The notes: a model not told the origin generated them from the sequence alone. A stretch of 59,388 nt of DNA from an uncultured Bacteroidota bacterium (GCA_903911435.1 CAIWDF010000202.1:1-59388); one strand, 5' to 3'; counted from the stretch's first letter, positions 27,502-36,653 are shown. Numbers and translations: made by a program.

Positions 27502-29658
27502 ATGAAAAAAATTGTACTTACCCTGTTTTCTATTGGCATACTTGCTAGCCCATTTGCCAAAGCTGACGAAGGCATGTGGTTGCCTATGCTCCTTAAAAAC
27601 AATTATGCCGAGATGCAACGCTTGGGACTAAAACTTACTGCCGAACAGCTGTATGATATCAATACGGCTAGTTTGAAAGATGCCATTGTTTGGTTCAATG
27701 GAGGTTGTACGGCCGAAATAGTGTCGGACAAAGGATTGTTGTTTACCAATCATCACTGCGGATATGGTGCCATTGCTAACCATAGCACCCCTTCCGATAA
27801 TATTTTGGACAATGGTTTTTGGGCAAAATCGTTTTCGGAAGAAAAAGAAAATGCCAACATGTGGGCATCGGTTTTGGTACGCATGGAAGATGTATCGGAC
27901 CGTGTGAACAAAGCCATAGCAGGTGTAGAAGCCAAGAAAGTGGATTCGGTGCGCGGAGTGGTGTTTAAAGCCATTCAAAAGGAAGCTACCGAAAAAACAA
28001 CCTACGAGGCTACTGTAAAATCGTTTTTTAAAGACAATGCCTATTATTTATTTGTGTTCGAAAAATTCACCGACATTCGTTTGGTGGCGACTCCTCCACA
28101 GTCGATTGGTAAGTTTGGTGGCGACACCGACAACTGGATGTGGCCGCGCCATACAGGCGATTTCTCCATTTTCCGTATTTATGCCAATAAAGACAATAAG
28201 CCAGCAACTTACTCGAAAGACAATGTGCCTTATACTCCAAAGAAATTTTTGAATGTATCCATCAAAGGCTTGCAAGAAGGCGATTATACCATGGTGTATG
28301 GTTTCCCTGGACGAACCAACCGCTACGAAACATCAATGGGAATACAAACAGCCATCGAAAAAACAAACCCTGCTACTGTCGATTTGCGCGACATCCGACT
28401 AAAAGCTTGGAAAGAGGAAATGACCAAGAGTGATAGCGTGAGACTTTTGTTATCGTCTCGCTATGCCAGCATTGCTAATTATTGGAAATACTATATTGGC
28501 CAAACCGAACAGCTAAAACGCTTGAAAGTGTTGGATGAAAAACAAGAAATGGAAAAACGTTTCAACCAATGGGCAAAAAACAAACCTGAGTATGCCAACA
28601 TACTTCAACACATACAAGATGCATATATTGATTATAACAAATATGCATTGCACCGTACCTACATCAACGAAGGAGTATTTGGAAGTGCCGTAGCAGGTTA
28701 TGCCTTGCGTTTTGGCGACCTTGAAAAAGCATTAAAAGCAGAAAAGCCTGATACAGCAGCTGTGAATAAAGCCGTAAGAAGTTTGAAAAAAGGAGTAGAT
28801 GATTTTTACAAAACCTTTAATGCCGTGTCGGAACAAAAAATATTGGCTTCGTTGGCCGAAATGTTCTACAAAAACATCCCTGCCGACCAACATCCAGCTT
28901 ATATGGCAGAGATATTGAAAAAGAACAAAGCAAAAACTACCAAAGAAACGTTTGAGAAATTTGCCGAAACGGTATTCAAAAAGAGTATGTTCATTCACAA
29001 AGCCGATGTGGAGAAATTCCTTGCCAACCCTACCTTGAAAGCTTTGCAAAAAGACCCAGCTTATGCTTATGCCTTAGCATTTTACACCAATTACACTACC
29101 AATATATTGCCACATTTAGATGCTTTTGCTACCATCAACACGGCCGAAGGAACTAAGTATGTAAAAGCATTGATGGAAATGAATCCTGAAAAGAAATTTT
29201 ATCCAGATGCCAATAGCACCCTTCGCTTGACGTATGGAAATGTAAAAGCGTATTCGCCAAAAGATGCGGTGGAATATAAATACTTCACCACCCTATCGGG
29301 AGTAATGGCAAAGGAAAACCCAGATGAATTTGAATTCAGGGTACCAGCTCGATTAAAGGAACTGTATAACAAAAAAGATTTCGGAATGTATGCCAGCAAA
29401 GATGGCGATATCAATGTTGGGTTTATAACCAACAACGACATCACTGGAGGAAACTCAGGTAGCCCGGTGATTAATGGCAATGGCGAACTAGTAGGTTTGG
29501 CATTCGATGGCAACTGGGAAGCCATGAGTGGCGACATTTATTTCGATAGCAAATACAAACGCACCATTTGTGTTGATGTTCGATATGTATTATTTATGAT
29601 TGACAAGTTTGGCGGAGCATCTAACCTCATCAGTGAAATGAACATTATAAAAGACTAG
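27502..29658 (+). CDS. S46 family dipeptidyl peptidase, DPP7 type
   Basis: A 718-residue periplasmic peptidase that removes dipeptides from the N-terminus of peptides. The signal peptide ends near residue 21 (PFAKADEGMW). The catalytic His lies in TNHHCGYGAI and the nucleophile is Ser652 in GGNSGSPV; the S46 helical insert lies between. Within the S1 pocket segment LVGLAFDGNWEAMSGD, residue 670 is Gly. In Porphyromonas gingivalis DPP7 this position is Gly, while DPP11 has Arg for Asp/Glu substrates. I therefore predict a preference for hydrophobic or small P1 residues. Monocistronic, with its own promoter (27429-27460) and terminator (29719-29746). Confidence 0.92.
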   Translation: MKKIVLTLFSIGILASPFAKADEGMWLPMLLKNNYAEMQRLGLKLTAEQLYDINTASLKDAIVWFNGGCTAEIVSDKGLLFTNHHCGYGAIANHSTPSDNILDNGFWAKSFSEEKENANMWASVLVRMEDVSDRVNKAIAGVEAKKVDSVRGVVFKAIQKEATEKTTYEATVKSFFKDNAYYLFVFEKFTDIRLVATPPQSIGKFGGDTDNWMWPRHTGDFSIFRIYANKDNKPATYSKDNVPYTPKKFLNVSIKGLQEGDYTMVYGFPGRTNRYETSMGIQTAIEKTNPATVDLRDIRLKAWKEEMTKSDSVRLLLSSRYASIANYWKYYIGQTEQLKRLKVLDEKQEMEKRFNQWAKNKPEYANILQHIQDAYIDYNKYALHRTYINEGVFGSAVAGYALRFGDLEKALKAEKPDTAAVNKAVRSLKKGVDDFYKTFNAVSEQKILASLAEMFYKNIPADQHPAYMAEILKKNKAKTTKETFEKFAETVFKKSMFIHKADVEKFLANPTLKALQKDPAYAYALAFYTNYTTNILPHLDAFATINTAEGTKYVKALMEMNPEKKFYPDANSTLRLTYGNVKAYSPKDAVEYKYFTTLSGVMAKENPDEFEFRVPARLKELYNKKDFGMYASKDGDINVGFITNNDITGGNSGSPVINGNGELVGLAFDGNWEAMSGDIYFDSKYKRTICVDVRYVLFMIDKFGGASNLISEMNIIKD

Positions 29659-29718
29659 CGCTTTAGTCCATCTCCACTCCTATTTTGGGCATAAGATAAG
29701 GCAGTACGCATTATAAGA

Positions 29719-29746
29719 AAGTCTCTGAGCAATCAGGGACTTTTTT
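29719..29746 (+). terminator. Terminator after the DPP7-like gene
   Basis: AAGTCTCTGA and TCAGGGACTT pair with one G-U wobble around GCAA and are followed by a T run. Confidence 0.75.
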
Positions 29747-29818
29747 GTTTGTGGATTTTTTGTTAATAAATTCTGATTTGTTAATAATCCAATAAAACAA
29801 ATTCCTGAATTCTTTTCT

Positions 29819-29826
29819 TATTTTTG
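29819..29826 (+). promoter_or_regulatory. -7 box upstream of the small secreted protein gene
   Basis: TATTTTTG matches the TAnnTTTG box 36 bases before the ATG at 29862. Confidence 0.45.
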
Positions 29827-29861
29827 TCCGCACAAAATTTATTTTGAATACAAACCAAAAG

Positions 29862-30227
29862 ATGATTGAAAACAAATTACTGAAACTAACACTCCTTATT
29901 ATTGGTATCTTTATCCAATCGAAAGTTGGGTTTTGCCAGCCTAAAGGGCAAGATCCAAAACCTACCGAGCACAATACGAGCGAAGCCGGTTTTGATAGAA
30001 CCTTAAAAAAAGGTGAAGAAGGCCATAGTTGGTCGTGGGGCACTTTAGGTCATGGTAGTTTTGACGAAGCCATTGAACTATTCAAAAATGATGAGTTCTT
30101 TAAACCTGAAAAAGAAGTGATGGTGTATAAAGAAGGAGTGGTGAAGTACAAAGTATTTACTTACGCAAAGATAAACTACGTAGAAGTTGACTACGGTTGG
30201 CGCTCATTTACCTACATCACTAAGTAA
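29862..30227 (+). CDS. Small secreted protein of unknown function
   Basis: A 121-residue protein from the ATG at 29862; an in-frame TTG 18 bases upstream is less likely. The N-terminus MIENKLLKLTLLIIGIFIQ...GFCQP is a signal peptide. The mature part begins with a polar, Pro/Lys-rich segment and ends with beta-strand-like, Tyr/Val-rich sequence (VKYKVFTYAKINYVEVDYGW). I recognise no family. It stands alone between two other transcription units. Confidence 0.65.
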   Translation: MIENKLLKLTLLIIGIFIQSKVGFCQPKGQDPKPTEHNTSEAGFDRTLKKGEEGHSWSWGTLGHGSFDEAIELFKNDEFFKPEKEVMVYKEGVVKYKVFTYAKINYVEVDYGWRSFTYITK

Positions 30228-30352
30228 TCCGAACATCTTCCTTGCCACACTTTTCGCTCCGTCATCCTATTGATGGTGAAAGTTTGATTCTTTTCAGTAA
30301 ATGAATTTAAGAGTATCTTAATTAAAATTATAGTTTTATTACCTCTTTTATT

Positions 30353-30360
30353 TATCTTTG
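30353..30360 (+). promoter_or_regulatory. -7 box upstream of the 358-residue secreted protein gene
   Basis: TATCTTTG matches TAnnTTTG 31 bases before the start codon at 30392. Confidence 0.45.
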
Positions 30361-30391
30361 AAACCTATTAAATATCAAAATCCATACTTAA

Positions 30392-31468
30392 ATGAAATCG
30401 ATTAGTATATCCTTTTTGGCATTTTTACTGTTACTTTCTCCAGTAATGATGCAGGCACAATGTTCTTGCAACGAATTAAAAAACGCCTTTTACTCCGAAA
30501 CCAAATTTGCTAATTCAGGCGATTATATAAAAGATGTTCGTTCCTTTTTTGGAACAAGAGCCTTTAGCGATTTCATAAAAACCAAGGAGAGTTCAAAAGG
30601 AGTTTATAAAGTAGCCATTCCGGTAGAAGGTGTAGCTGCCGAGAGTAGGGCAAATGAAAATTCTAATTTCACCGACTATGATGTGGTAAAAGAAAACATC
30701 ATCAACGGAAGCTCCAATTACTATAATATAGGATGGGCTAATTACATGGTTTCGGCCATTGTGAACGATGCTGCAGTGGATGCTTATTTTAAATGTGCTA
30801 ACAAATGTGCAAAAACAGGACTTTCCATCACCCTAGTTTCCAATAATGGAAATAAATTGGGTCTTTTACTTCGATACGAAGCTAATGGAGCCATCAAAGA
30901 TTCGAGAATAAAGAAAGTGATTGTGTATGGTGCCGAGGTGGTGAATCCTATCAATTTAAAAGAAAACACCTTGATTGATGCTGCAGGAAAAGTGATTGTA
31001 TTAAATAGGAAACCAGGAGAAGATTTGGTTATTTCGGTAAATATGCAAGATAATCAAGGAACAACTTATATCAATTACCCATCGAAGAATGCGATGGCTA
31101 AAAAAACTACCGAACAATGCAAAGGTGAATGGTTGAATGTGAACAACAATTACGACTCCCTGATGATTAATAGTTGGAACATTTGTTTGGAAGCAAGTAA
31201 GAAAGAAATAACCTCAGCAGGAAAAGATGCAACAGTAAATCCTAAATACAATAACCTTAAAAACATGATTTATGCCTTAACTGCCATAAAAGACTTAAAA
31301 AATCTTTTTGCCTCACTTCTCACTGATCCAAACAAAAACACACCCGAACTATTTCTTCAACAAGCTAAGTTAGAATCGTTGGAAACCCAATACAATACTG
31401 AGCGAACAGCGTTTCTTGGCAATAGCAATCTCATTAATCCTTGCAATACCTGCTACGATAAATATTAG
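30392..31468 (+). CDS. Secreted protein of unknown function
   Basis: A 358-residue protein with a clear signal peptide (SISFLAFLLLLSPVMMQAQ, cut before CSCNELK). Cysteines occur near the mature N-terminus (CSC), in the middle (CANKCAK) and at the end (PCNTCYDKY), which suggests disulfides in an exported protein. The middle third looks beta-rich and the C-terminal third helical. There is no sorting domain and no lipobox. I do not recognise the family; similar signal-CSCxEL starts are common in uncharacterised Bacteroidota secreted proteins. Confidence 0.7.
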   Translation: MKSISISFLAFLLLLSPVMMQAQCSCNELKNAFYSETKFANSGDYIKDVRSFFGTRAFSDFIKTKESSKGVYKVAIPVEGVAAESRANENSNFTDYDVVKENIINGSSNYYNIGWANYMVSAIVNDAAVDAYFKCANKCAKTGLSITLVSNNGNKLGLLLRYEANGAIKDSRIKKVIVYGAEVVNPINLKENTLIDAAGKVIVLNRKPGEDLVISVNMQDNQGTTYINYPSKNAMAKKTTEQCKGEWLNVNNNYDSLMINSWNICLEASKKEITSAGKDATVNPKYNNLKNMIYALTAIKDLKNLFASLLTDPNKNTPELFLQQAKLESLETQYNTERTAFLGNSNLINPCNTCYDKY

Positions 31469-31517
31469 GTAGGGTCGAAAAAGAAAGAATTGTTTTTCAA
31501 AGAATTATTAATCTTTT

Positions 31518-31548
31518 TTTGTCAGTTAGAGAAATAATGCGATATTTG
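31518..31548 (+). promoter_or_regulatory. Probable promoter of rpmB
   Basis: TTTG (31518-31521), a 19-base spacer and GATATTTG (31541-31548) resemble the Bacteroidota promoter, with the first base of the -7 box off consensus. Confidence 0.45.
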
Positions 31549-31592
31549 CACTCCCAAATTTTAAAAAACGAATAAATAAATAAGAAAACAAC

Positions 31593-31832
31593 ATGTCAAG
31601 AGTTTGTGAAATAACAGGAAAAAAAGCTATTGTAGGAAACAAAGTTTCTCACTCTAACACTAAAACCAAACGTAAGTTCAATGTAAACCTTAAAGTAAAA
31701 AAGTTCTTTTTACCTGAAGAAAAAAAATGGATTACACTTCGTTTATCTACATCGGCACTTCGTACTATCAACAAAAACGGTATTACAGCGGTGCTGAAAG
31801 AAGCTAGAGAACAAGGGTTTTTAAAAAAATAA
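31593..31832 (+). CDS. rpmB: Ribosomal protein L28
   Basis: A 79-residue L28, of normal length. The start MSRVCEITGKK, the basic KVSHSNTKTKRKFNVNLK stretch and LRLSTSALRTINKNG are diagnostic. It heads the rpmB-rpmG-DUF4295-ftsY string that is conserved in Bacteroidota. Confidence 0.97.
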   Translation: MSRVCEITGKKAIVGNKVSHSNTKTKRKFNVNLKVKKFFLPEEKKWITLRLSTSALRTINKNGITAVLKEAREQGFLKK

Positions 31833-31898
31833 GCAAGAATTTGGAATACGTTAGATCATAACTTATTTCACTTTAAATACATAATAAAATAAAACAAA

Positions 31899-32081
31899 AT
31901 GGCAAAAAAAGGCAATAGAATCCAGGTAATAATGGAGTGTACAGAGCACAAAGACAGTGGGAAACCAGGAACGTCTCGTTACATTACAACTAAAAACAAG
32001 AAAAACACAACAGAAAGATTGGAGTTGAAAAAATACAATCGAATTTTGAAAAAAGTAACTGTTCATAAAGAAATTAAATAA
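31899..32081 (+). CDS. rpmG: Ribosomal protein L33
   Basis: A 60-residue L33 with the typical [11 protein letters not shown] start, the [20 protein letters not shown] core and the C-terminal [10 protein letters not shown]. Only one Cys is present in the region where zinc-binding versions carry CxxC pairs, so this is the zinc-free type. It lies 66 bases after rpmB. Confidence 0.96.
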   Translation: MAKKGNRIQVIMECTEHKDSGKPGTSRYITTKNKKNTTERLELKKYNRILKKVTVHKEIK

Positions 32082-32164
32082 TCAATTTGAACCTTGGTTC
32101 GTTTGAAACATCAATAGAGATGTTATTAAACAATAAGATTTTCAAATTATCAAAATAAAACAAA

Positions 32165-32320
32165 ATGGCAAAGAAAGTAGTTGCAACATTAAAATCAGGT
32201 AAAGGAAAAGACTTTACAAAAGTTATTAAAATGACTAAATCACCAAAAACTGGTGCTTATACATTTAAAGAAGAGATTGTACATAACGATCACATCAAAG
32301 ATTTTTTAGCTAGTAAATAA
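32165..32320 (+). CDS. DUF4295 small basic protein
   Basis: A 51-residue protein translated directly from the sequence: start MAKKVVATLKSGKGKDFTKV and end NDHIKDFLASK. It matches the short basic DUF4295 family found almost only in Bacteroidota between rpmG and ftsY. The position with ribosomal genes suggests a ribosome-associated role, but no function is established. Confidence 0.88.
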   Translation: MAKKVVATLKSGKGKDFTKVIKMTKSPKTGAYTFKEEIVHNDHIKDFLASK

Positions 32321-32343
32321 TCAAGGCTATTACATCATAACAT

Positions 32344-32373
32344 AAAGGCTTCCTCAAAAAAGGGAGCTTTTAT
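32344..32373 (+). terminator. Weak hairpin between DUF4295 and ftsY
   Basis: AAAGGCTTCCT and AGGGAGCTTT pair with one bulge and one G-U pair, followed by TTAT. It may reduce but not abolish read-through to ftsY. Confidence 0.45.
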
Positions 32374-32438
32374 TGTTTAATCTCCTTGCATCATTCTAAT
32401 CAACATTATCTTCCAAATTATTAACCTTATTCTTTACA

Positions 32439-33392
32439 ATGGGTATCTTTAGTTTTTTCAGTAAAGAGAAAAAGGAATCTTTAAACAAAGGTCTTTTCCT
32501 AACCAAGCAAACCTTTTTCAGTAAGCTTGCCAATGCCATTTTGGGCAAAGCTACCGTGGATGATGAAGTCCTCGAAAACCTTGAAGAAATATTATTGACA
32601 TCAGACGTTGGGGTCGATACATCGCTTCGCATTATCGACCGCATCAAGAAAAGAGTGGCGCAAGAACGAAGAGTGGAGACTTCGAAACTAAACGAAATAC
32701 TGAGAGATGAAATAGCAGAGCTTCTTGTTTCAAATGGGTTAGAAGAAAAAGAAGACTTCTTCGTTCCAAGTGATAAAAAGCCATACATCATCATGGTGGT
32801 GGGGGTAAATGGCGTTGGAAAAACTACAACCATTGGTAAGTTGGCTTATCAATTTAAAAAATCGGGAAAGAAAGTGATGATAGGCGCTGCAGATACCTTT
32901 AGGGCTGCAGCTGTTGATCAAATAAAAATTTGGGGAGAACGTGTGGGTGTACCTATTGTATCGCAAGGTATGAATGCCGACCCTGCCTCTGTAGCCTTTG
33001 ATACCTTAAGCTCTGCCGTAACAAAAGATATCGATATTGTCATTATCGACACAGCCGGACGCTTGCACAACAAGGTGAACTTGATGAATGAGCTTACCAA
33101 GATAAAAAATGTGATGCAAAAAATTGTTCCTGATGCCCCCCACGAAATCCTTCTTGTTCTTGATGCTTCTACCGGTCAGAACGCTATAGAACAATGTAAA
33201 CAGTTCACTGCAGCCACTAATGTGAATGCTCTTGCCCTCACTAAACTAGATGGAACTGCCAAAGGCGGTGTAGCAATTGGTATTTCCGATTCGTTTCAAA
33301 TACCTGTAAAATACATTGGTGTTGGCGAAAAGATGGAAGACTTGCAGGTGTTTAATAAAAACGAGTTTGTTGATAGTTTGTTCAAGCAATAA
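32439..33392 (+). CDS. ftsY: Signal recognition particle receptor FtsY
   Basis: A 317-residue SRP GTPase. It has a short amphipathic N-terminus (MGIFSFFSKEKKESL) without the long acidic A domain of E. coli FtsY, the N domain, then the G domain with G1 GVNGVGKTTT (122-131), DTFRAAAVDQ, DTAGRLHN and TKLDGTAKGG. It docks SRP-ribosome complexes at the inner membrane. Convergent with the next gene, with stops 3 bases apart. Confidence 0.96.
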   Translation: MGIFSFFSKEKKESLNKGLFLTKQTFFSKLANAILGKATVDDEVLENLEEILLTSDVGVDTSLRIIDRIKKRVAQERRVETSKLNEILRDEIAELLVSNGLEEKEDFFVPSDKKPYIIMVVGVNGVGKTTTIGKLAYQFKKSGKKVMIGAADTFRAAAVDQIKIWGERVGVPIVSQGMNADPASVAFDTLSSAVTKDIDIVIIDTAGRLHNKVNLMNELTKIKNVMQKIVPDAPHEILLVLDASTGQNAIEQCKQFTAATNVNALALTKLDGTAKGGVAIGISDSFQIPVKYIGVGEKMEDLQVFNKNEFVDSLFKQ

Positions 33393-33395
33393 GCA

Positions 33396-34271
33396 TTACT
33401 GCATCAACATTACATCATCTTCTTTTATCAGTCTAAGTTTGGTCGAATGCTCCTGTTTATAGTCTGAAGAATTAATGATTCCATCCACCACCAAAACATA
33501 GTGGTAAGTGTCGTTGCTTCGGAGTATACTCATCAGAGATTGGTCATGATTCTTTAATTCTATCTCAACCGGCAGGCTAAAATGGGTTTTGGTATTTCCT
33601 TTAAAACTAAGCTCCTTAGTATAACTTCCTTTTACACTCGCGAATTTCTGGATTCGAATAGCATAACTCACCTTCTTAATCTTAAGGCTGAACACACTAT
33701 TGTTAACCACTTTTAGGCGAACCTCTGCCAAAATATCCTTTGACTCCAATTGCTTTTTGAATTTCACATCTTGAACCTCAATTTGAGGTGGTTCAGGAAT
33801 TTTTATCATCCCCGATTCAGCAATCGGTAGCTCCGCTTTACCAAAAAATGTAGAGTATTGGAGACTAAGATTGGTGAGGAAATTGGTACTATCTTTCCGT
33901 TCCCGTTCGTGTTTCATATCTGCCAAAATGTGGGTATATGGCACTTTGAATGAAAACTCGAAGGTGTCTTTATTGTATCGCTTAATCATCATACCCAACG
34001 CTTGCTTATTCTGAAAATAAATTTTATTCGAGAAGGAGATTTTATACTTCAAGGTATCCATCTTAATTGAAAGAAAAGTATTGTTTTTTGCAACCAATTT
34101 AGTGGTTACATAGGCAGTATCCTTCTTTACATCTGCGCTGATGTCGCTTATCTGTTCGATAGAAGGCATGAATAAAGGAATCACTTTATTTGGGAAAAGA
34201 AATAAGCATATACCTGCTACAAGAATGATAACGAGGGATGATACAACTAATAATTTTAATACTCTTAACAT
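33396..34271 (-). CDS. Membrane-anchored LEA type 2-like protein
   Basis: A 291-residue protein from the ATG at 34271-34269; a longer frame would overlap the upstream gene. One N-terminal membrane helix (VLKLLVVSSLVIILVAGICLF) is followed by an all-beta periplasmic part with two repeats that look like LEA14/WHy domains (ISADVKKDTAYVTTKLVAKNN and VQDVKFKKQLESKDILAEVRL). Such domains are tied to desiccation and envelope stress. It ends the ytxH-yqjE-unknown-LEA2 string with a 13-base gap, consistent with an envelope-stress unit. Confidence 0.65.
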   Translation of the reverse strand: MLRVLKLLVVSSLVIILVAGICLFLFPNKVIPLFMPSIEQISDISADVKKDTAYVTTKLVAKNNTFLSIKMDTLKYKISFSNKIYFQNKQALGMMIKRYNKDTFEFSFKVPYTHILADMKHERERKDSTNFLTNLSLQYSTFFGKAELPIAESGMIKIPEPPQIEVQDVKFKKQLESKDILAEVRLKVVNNSVFSLKIKKVSYAIRIQKFASVKGSYTKELSFKGNTKTHFSLPVEIELKNHDQSLMSILRSNDTYHYVLVVDGIINSSDYKQEHSTKLRLIKEDDVMLMQ

Positions 34272-34284
34272 AAATTGGGTTACT

Positions 34285-34623
34285 TTATTTCTTTTTAAAA
34301 CTATTAAACAATCGAACAATCATCACTTCACTTAGTTTAATCAATACTCCTGATAATTTATTTTTCCCATTCAAATCAAGTCCTAGAAATTTCTCAAAAA
34401 TGAATTCATTGGCAACGTCCATGATGGAATTAATTTTTGAATTCTGGCCAGCATCATAAGGTAAGAACTCTTCGGAGATAAGTTGACCAGAATGTTGTTT
34501 CACGAAATTTATTTTATTTTTCAACAAATTCTCTTGATACGAACACAACATTTTTAAACGCTGTTTTTCTTGTTGCAGCGATGCAAGATTGGTAATTTTT
34601 ATTGGTTCACTGTTCATCGCCAT
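34285..34623 (-). CDS. Small protein of unknown function in the ytxH-yqjE cluster
   Basis: About 112 residues from the ATG at 34623 (34617 is also possible); both lie just inside the end of the upstream gene. It is mostly helical, with an N-terminal coiled-coil stretch (LASLQQEKQRLKMLCSYQENLL) and no membrane segment. I recognise no family. Position and a 17-base overlap with the YqjE-like gene indicate cotranscription. Confidence 0.6.
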   Translation of the reverse strand: MAMNSEPIKITNLASLQQEKQRLKMLCSYQENLLKNKINFVKQHSGQLISEEFLPYDAGQNSKINSIMDVANEFIFEKFLGLDLNGKNKLSGVLIKLSEVMIVRLFNSFKKK

Positions 34624-34966
34624 CTTTATCAAAAAGTTGTTCAATCACATTATCGGCAATGTATTTCTCCAATAATTTTTTACGATTGAAGATTACAACT
34701 AACAGCAGTAAAACATAAATACCAAATATTATCAAAAATCCAAGAGCATTGCTATTAAGCAAGGATGCGAAGTAATATCCTCCGCTTATGCTGAGAAAAA
34801 AGAGTAGAAAAAAAACAAGAATGGTGATGACAATGGATGAAAATAATACAGCTGTAACCTTTGCTATTTTTTCGTAAGCACCAATTTTATACAATTGAAC
34901 TTTGGCCTCAAAATAAGCCATGACAAGCTGTTTGAGTTCTTCGAAAAAAGATGGTTCTTGGCTCAT
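34607..34966 (-). CDS. YqjE/holin-like membrane protein
   Basis: A 119-residue protein with an N-terminal amphipathic region, two closely spaced membrane helices (VTAVLFSSIVITILVFFLLF and ALGFLIIFGIYVLLLLVVIF) and a charged tail. This is the pattern of the phage_holin_3_6/YqjE family, usually found beside YtxH or YqjD proteins. Despite the family name nothing around it is phage-related. It starts 1 base after the ytxH-like gene stop. Confidence 0.75.
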   Translation of the reverse strand: MSQEPSFFEELKQLVMAYFEAKVQLYKIGAYEKIAKVTAVLFSSIVITILVFFLLFFLSISGGYYFASLLNSNALGFLIIFGIYVLLLLVVIFNRKKLLEKYIADNVIEQLFDKDGDEQ

Positions 34967-34967
34967 C

Positions 34968-35180
34968 TTATGAAGTTGGACTTTTGAAATGATCCTCTAC
35001 AGTAGTTTTCAGGTTATCAAGGTTGTTGGACAAATCATCTTTCAATTTTGATGCTCCTTCTTTGATATCATTTAAAATTTCATCTTTTTTATTTGAATTC
35101 ATGAAATAACCGATGGCAATTCCAATTGCGGCTCCAGCCAATGCTGCCAATATAATTTTCGAATTATTGTTCTCTTTCAT
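34968..35180 (-). CDS. YtxH-like small membrane protein
   Basis: A 70-residue protein with one Gly/Ala-rich membrane helix (IILAALAGAAIGIAIGYFM) and a helical charged tail (DIKEGASKLKDDL). This is the YtxH family, associated with general stress in Firmicutes and common in Bacteroidota. It is the first gene of the four-gene minus-strand unit and is divergent from rimO. Confidence 0.82.
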   Translation of the reverse strand: MKENNNSKIILAALAGAAIGIAIGYFMNSNKKDEILNDIKEGASKLKDDLSNNLDNLKTTVEDHFKSPTS

Positions 35181-35258
35181 AACCTAGCGGAATTATTGCT
35201 CACAAAATTACTATTATTTATCCAATAAGAAGATAAAAGATTTGTAGTTGTTTTGGCG

Positions 35259-35266
35259 TACTTTTG
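35259..35266 (+). promoter_or_regulatory. -7 box of rimO
   Basis: TACTTTTG matches TAnnTTTG 22 bases before the TTG start of rimO, implying a very short leader. Confidence 0.5.
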
Positions 35267-35288
35267 CCACGAATTAAAATAATTAACC

Positions 35289-36599
35289 TTGAAAACAAAA
35301 ACACTTAAAAAGAATAAAGTAAATGTGGTGACGCTGGGCTGTTCGAAAAACATTGTGGACAGTGAAGTATTGATGGGACAACTAAAGGCCAACAACTTTG
35401 ATGTGGAACATGAAAGCCTTAAGGACGACTCGAGCATTGTTATCATTAATACCTGCGGTTTTATTGATAATGCCAAACAAGAGAGTATTGATACCATCAT
35501 TCGCTATTCGGATGCGAAAACGGCTGGATTGGTTGACAAGGTATACGTTACTGGTTGTTTGAGCGAGCGCTATCGACCAGAACTAGAAAAAGAAATTCCG
35601 AACATTGATGGGTACTTTGGTACACGTGAATTGCCTCGTTTACTTAAAACCTTGAAAGCTGATTATAAGCGCGAGTTGATTGGAGAACGACTTTTAACCA
35701 CACCTCACCATTATTCGTATTTCAAAATATCCGAAGGATGCGACCGACCATGTTCGTTCTGTGCCATCCCCTTGATGCGTGGAGCACACGTTTCGAAATC
35801 GATAGAAGAACTGGTGAAAGAGGCCAAACACTTGGCGAAAAACGGCACCAAAGAATTGATATTAATTGCCCAAGACTTGACCTATTATGGATTGGATATT
35901 TATAAAAAAAGGAATCTTTCAGAGTTATTGAAACACCTATCAGATATTGATGGAATAGAATGGATACGCCTGCACTATGCCTTTCCGAGTGGGTTTCCAA
36001 TGGATATTTTGGATGTGATGCGCGAACAAAAAAACATTTGTAACTACCTCGATATGCCCTTGCAACACATTACTGATAACATGTTGAAGAGCATGCGCAG
36101 AGGCACTACCAAACAAAAAACAATTGACTTGGTAAATGAAATTAGAAACAAAGTTCCTGACATAGCCATCCGAACTACTCTAATAGCTGGATATCCGGGA
36201 GAAACTAAAAAAGATCATGAAGAAATGTTGGAATGGGTAAGTGCCACTCGATTCGAGCGACTTGGCATATTTGCCTACTCGCATGAAGAAAACACTTCGG
36301 CTTACCAACTAAAAGACAACGTTTCAGCTAAAACAAAACAAGCACGAACAGAAGCCGTGATGAATTTGCAACAAAACATTTCGCTCGAAATCAATCAGCA
36401 AAAAGTTGGAAAAACCTTTAAAGTTCTATTTGATAAAAAAGAAGGCGATTATTTTGTTGGGCGCACCGAATTCGATTCACCGGAAGTAGATAATGAGGTG
36501 CTAGTGAAGGCTAATAAGAGCAAAATAAGCATCGGAAGCTTTGCTAATGTAAAAATAACATCGGCTGAAGATTACGATTTGATTGGGGAAATCGTATAA
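35289..36599 (+). CDS. rimO: Ribosomal protein S12 methylthiotransferase RimO
   Basis: A 436-residue radical SAM enzyme that methylthiolates Asp of ribosomal protein S12. The N-terminal cluster cysteines are Cys18 (TLGCSKN), Cys56 (NTCGF) and Cys90 (VTGCLSERY). The radical SAM motif is Cys151, Cys155 and Cys158 (CDRPCSFC). The sequence CAIPLMRGAHVSK and the acidic C-terminal TRAM-like domain favour RimO over MiaB. No ATG precedes the first cysteine motif in frame, so the start is TTG at 35289. Confidence 0.93.
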   Translation: MKTKTLKKNKVNVVTLGCSKNIVDSEVLMGQLKANNFDVEHESLKDDSSIVIINTCGFIDNAKQESIDTIIRYSDAKTAGLVDKVYVTGCLSERYRPELEKEIPNIDGYFGTRELPRLLKTLKADYKRELIGERLLTTPHHYSYFKISEGCDRPCSFCAIPLMRGAHVSKSIEELVKEAKHLAKNGTKELILIAQDLTYYGLDIYKKRNLSELLKHLSDIDGIEWIRLHYAFPSGFPMDILDVMREQKNICNYLDMPLQHITDNMLKSMRRGTTKQKTIDLVNEIRNKVPDIAIRTTLIAGYPGETKKDHEEMLEWVSATRFERLGIFAYSHEENTSAYQLKDNVSAKTKQARTEAVMNLQQNISLEINQQKVGKTFKVLFDKKEGDYFVGRTEFDSPEVDNEVLVKANKSKISIGSFANVKITSAEDYDLIGEIV

Positions 36600-36623
36600 A
36601 ACAATGTTTTTTTTATTTATTTC

Positions 36624-36653
36624 TTGGTGGTATTGAAAATAAAACTATTTTTG
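36624..36653 (+). promoter_or_regulatory. Promoter of tRNA-Asp
   Basis: TTG at 36624-36626, a 19-base spacer and TATTTTTG at 36646-36653 match the consensus 28 bases before the mature tRNA end. Confidence 0.65.

Noticed and set aside
34607-34966. Prophage holin
   Set aside because: The YqjE/holin family name is historical. The neighbours are YtxH and LEA2-like genes, with no phage structural, lysis or integrase genes in the window.
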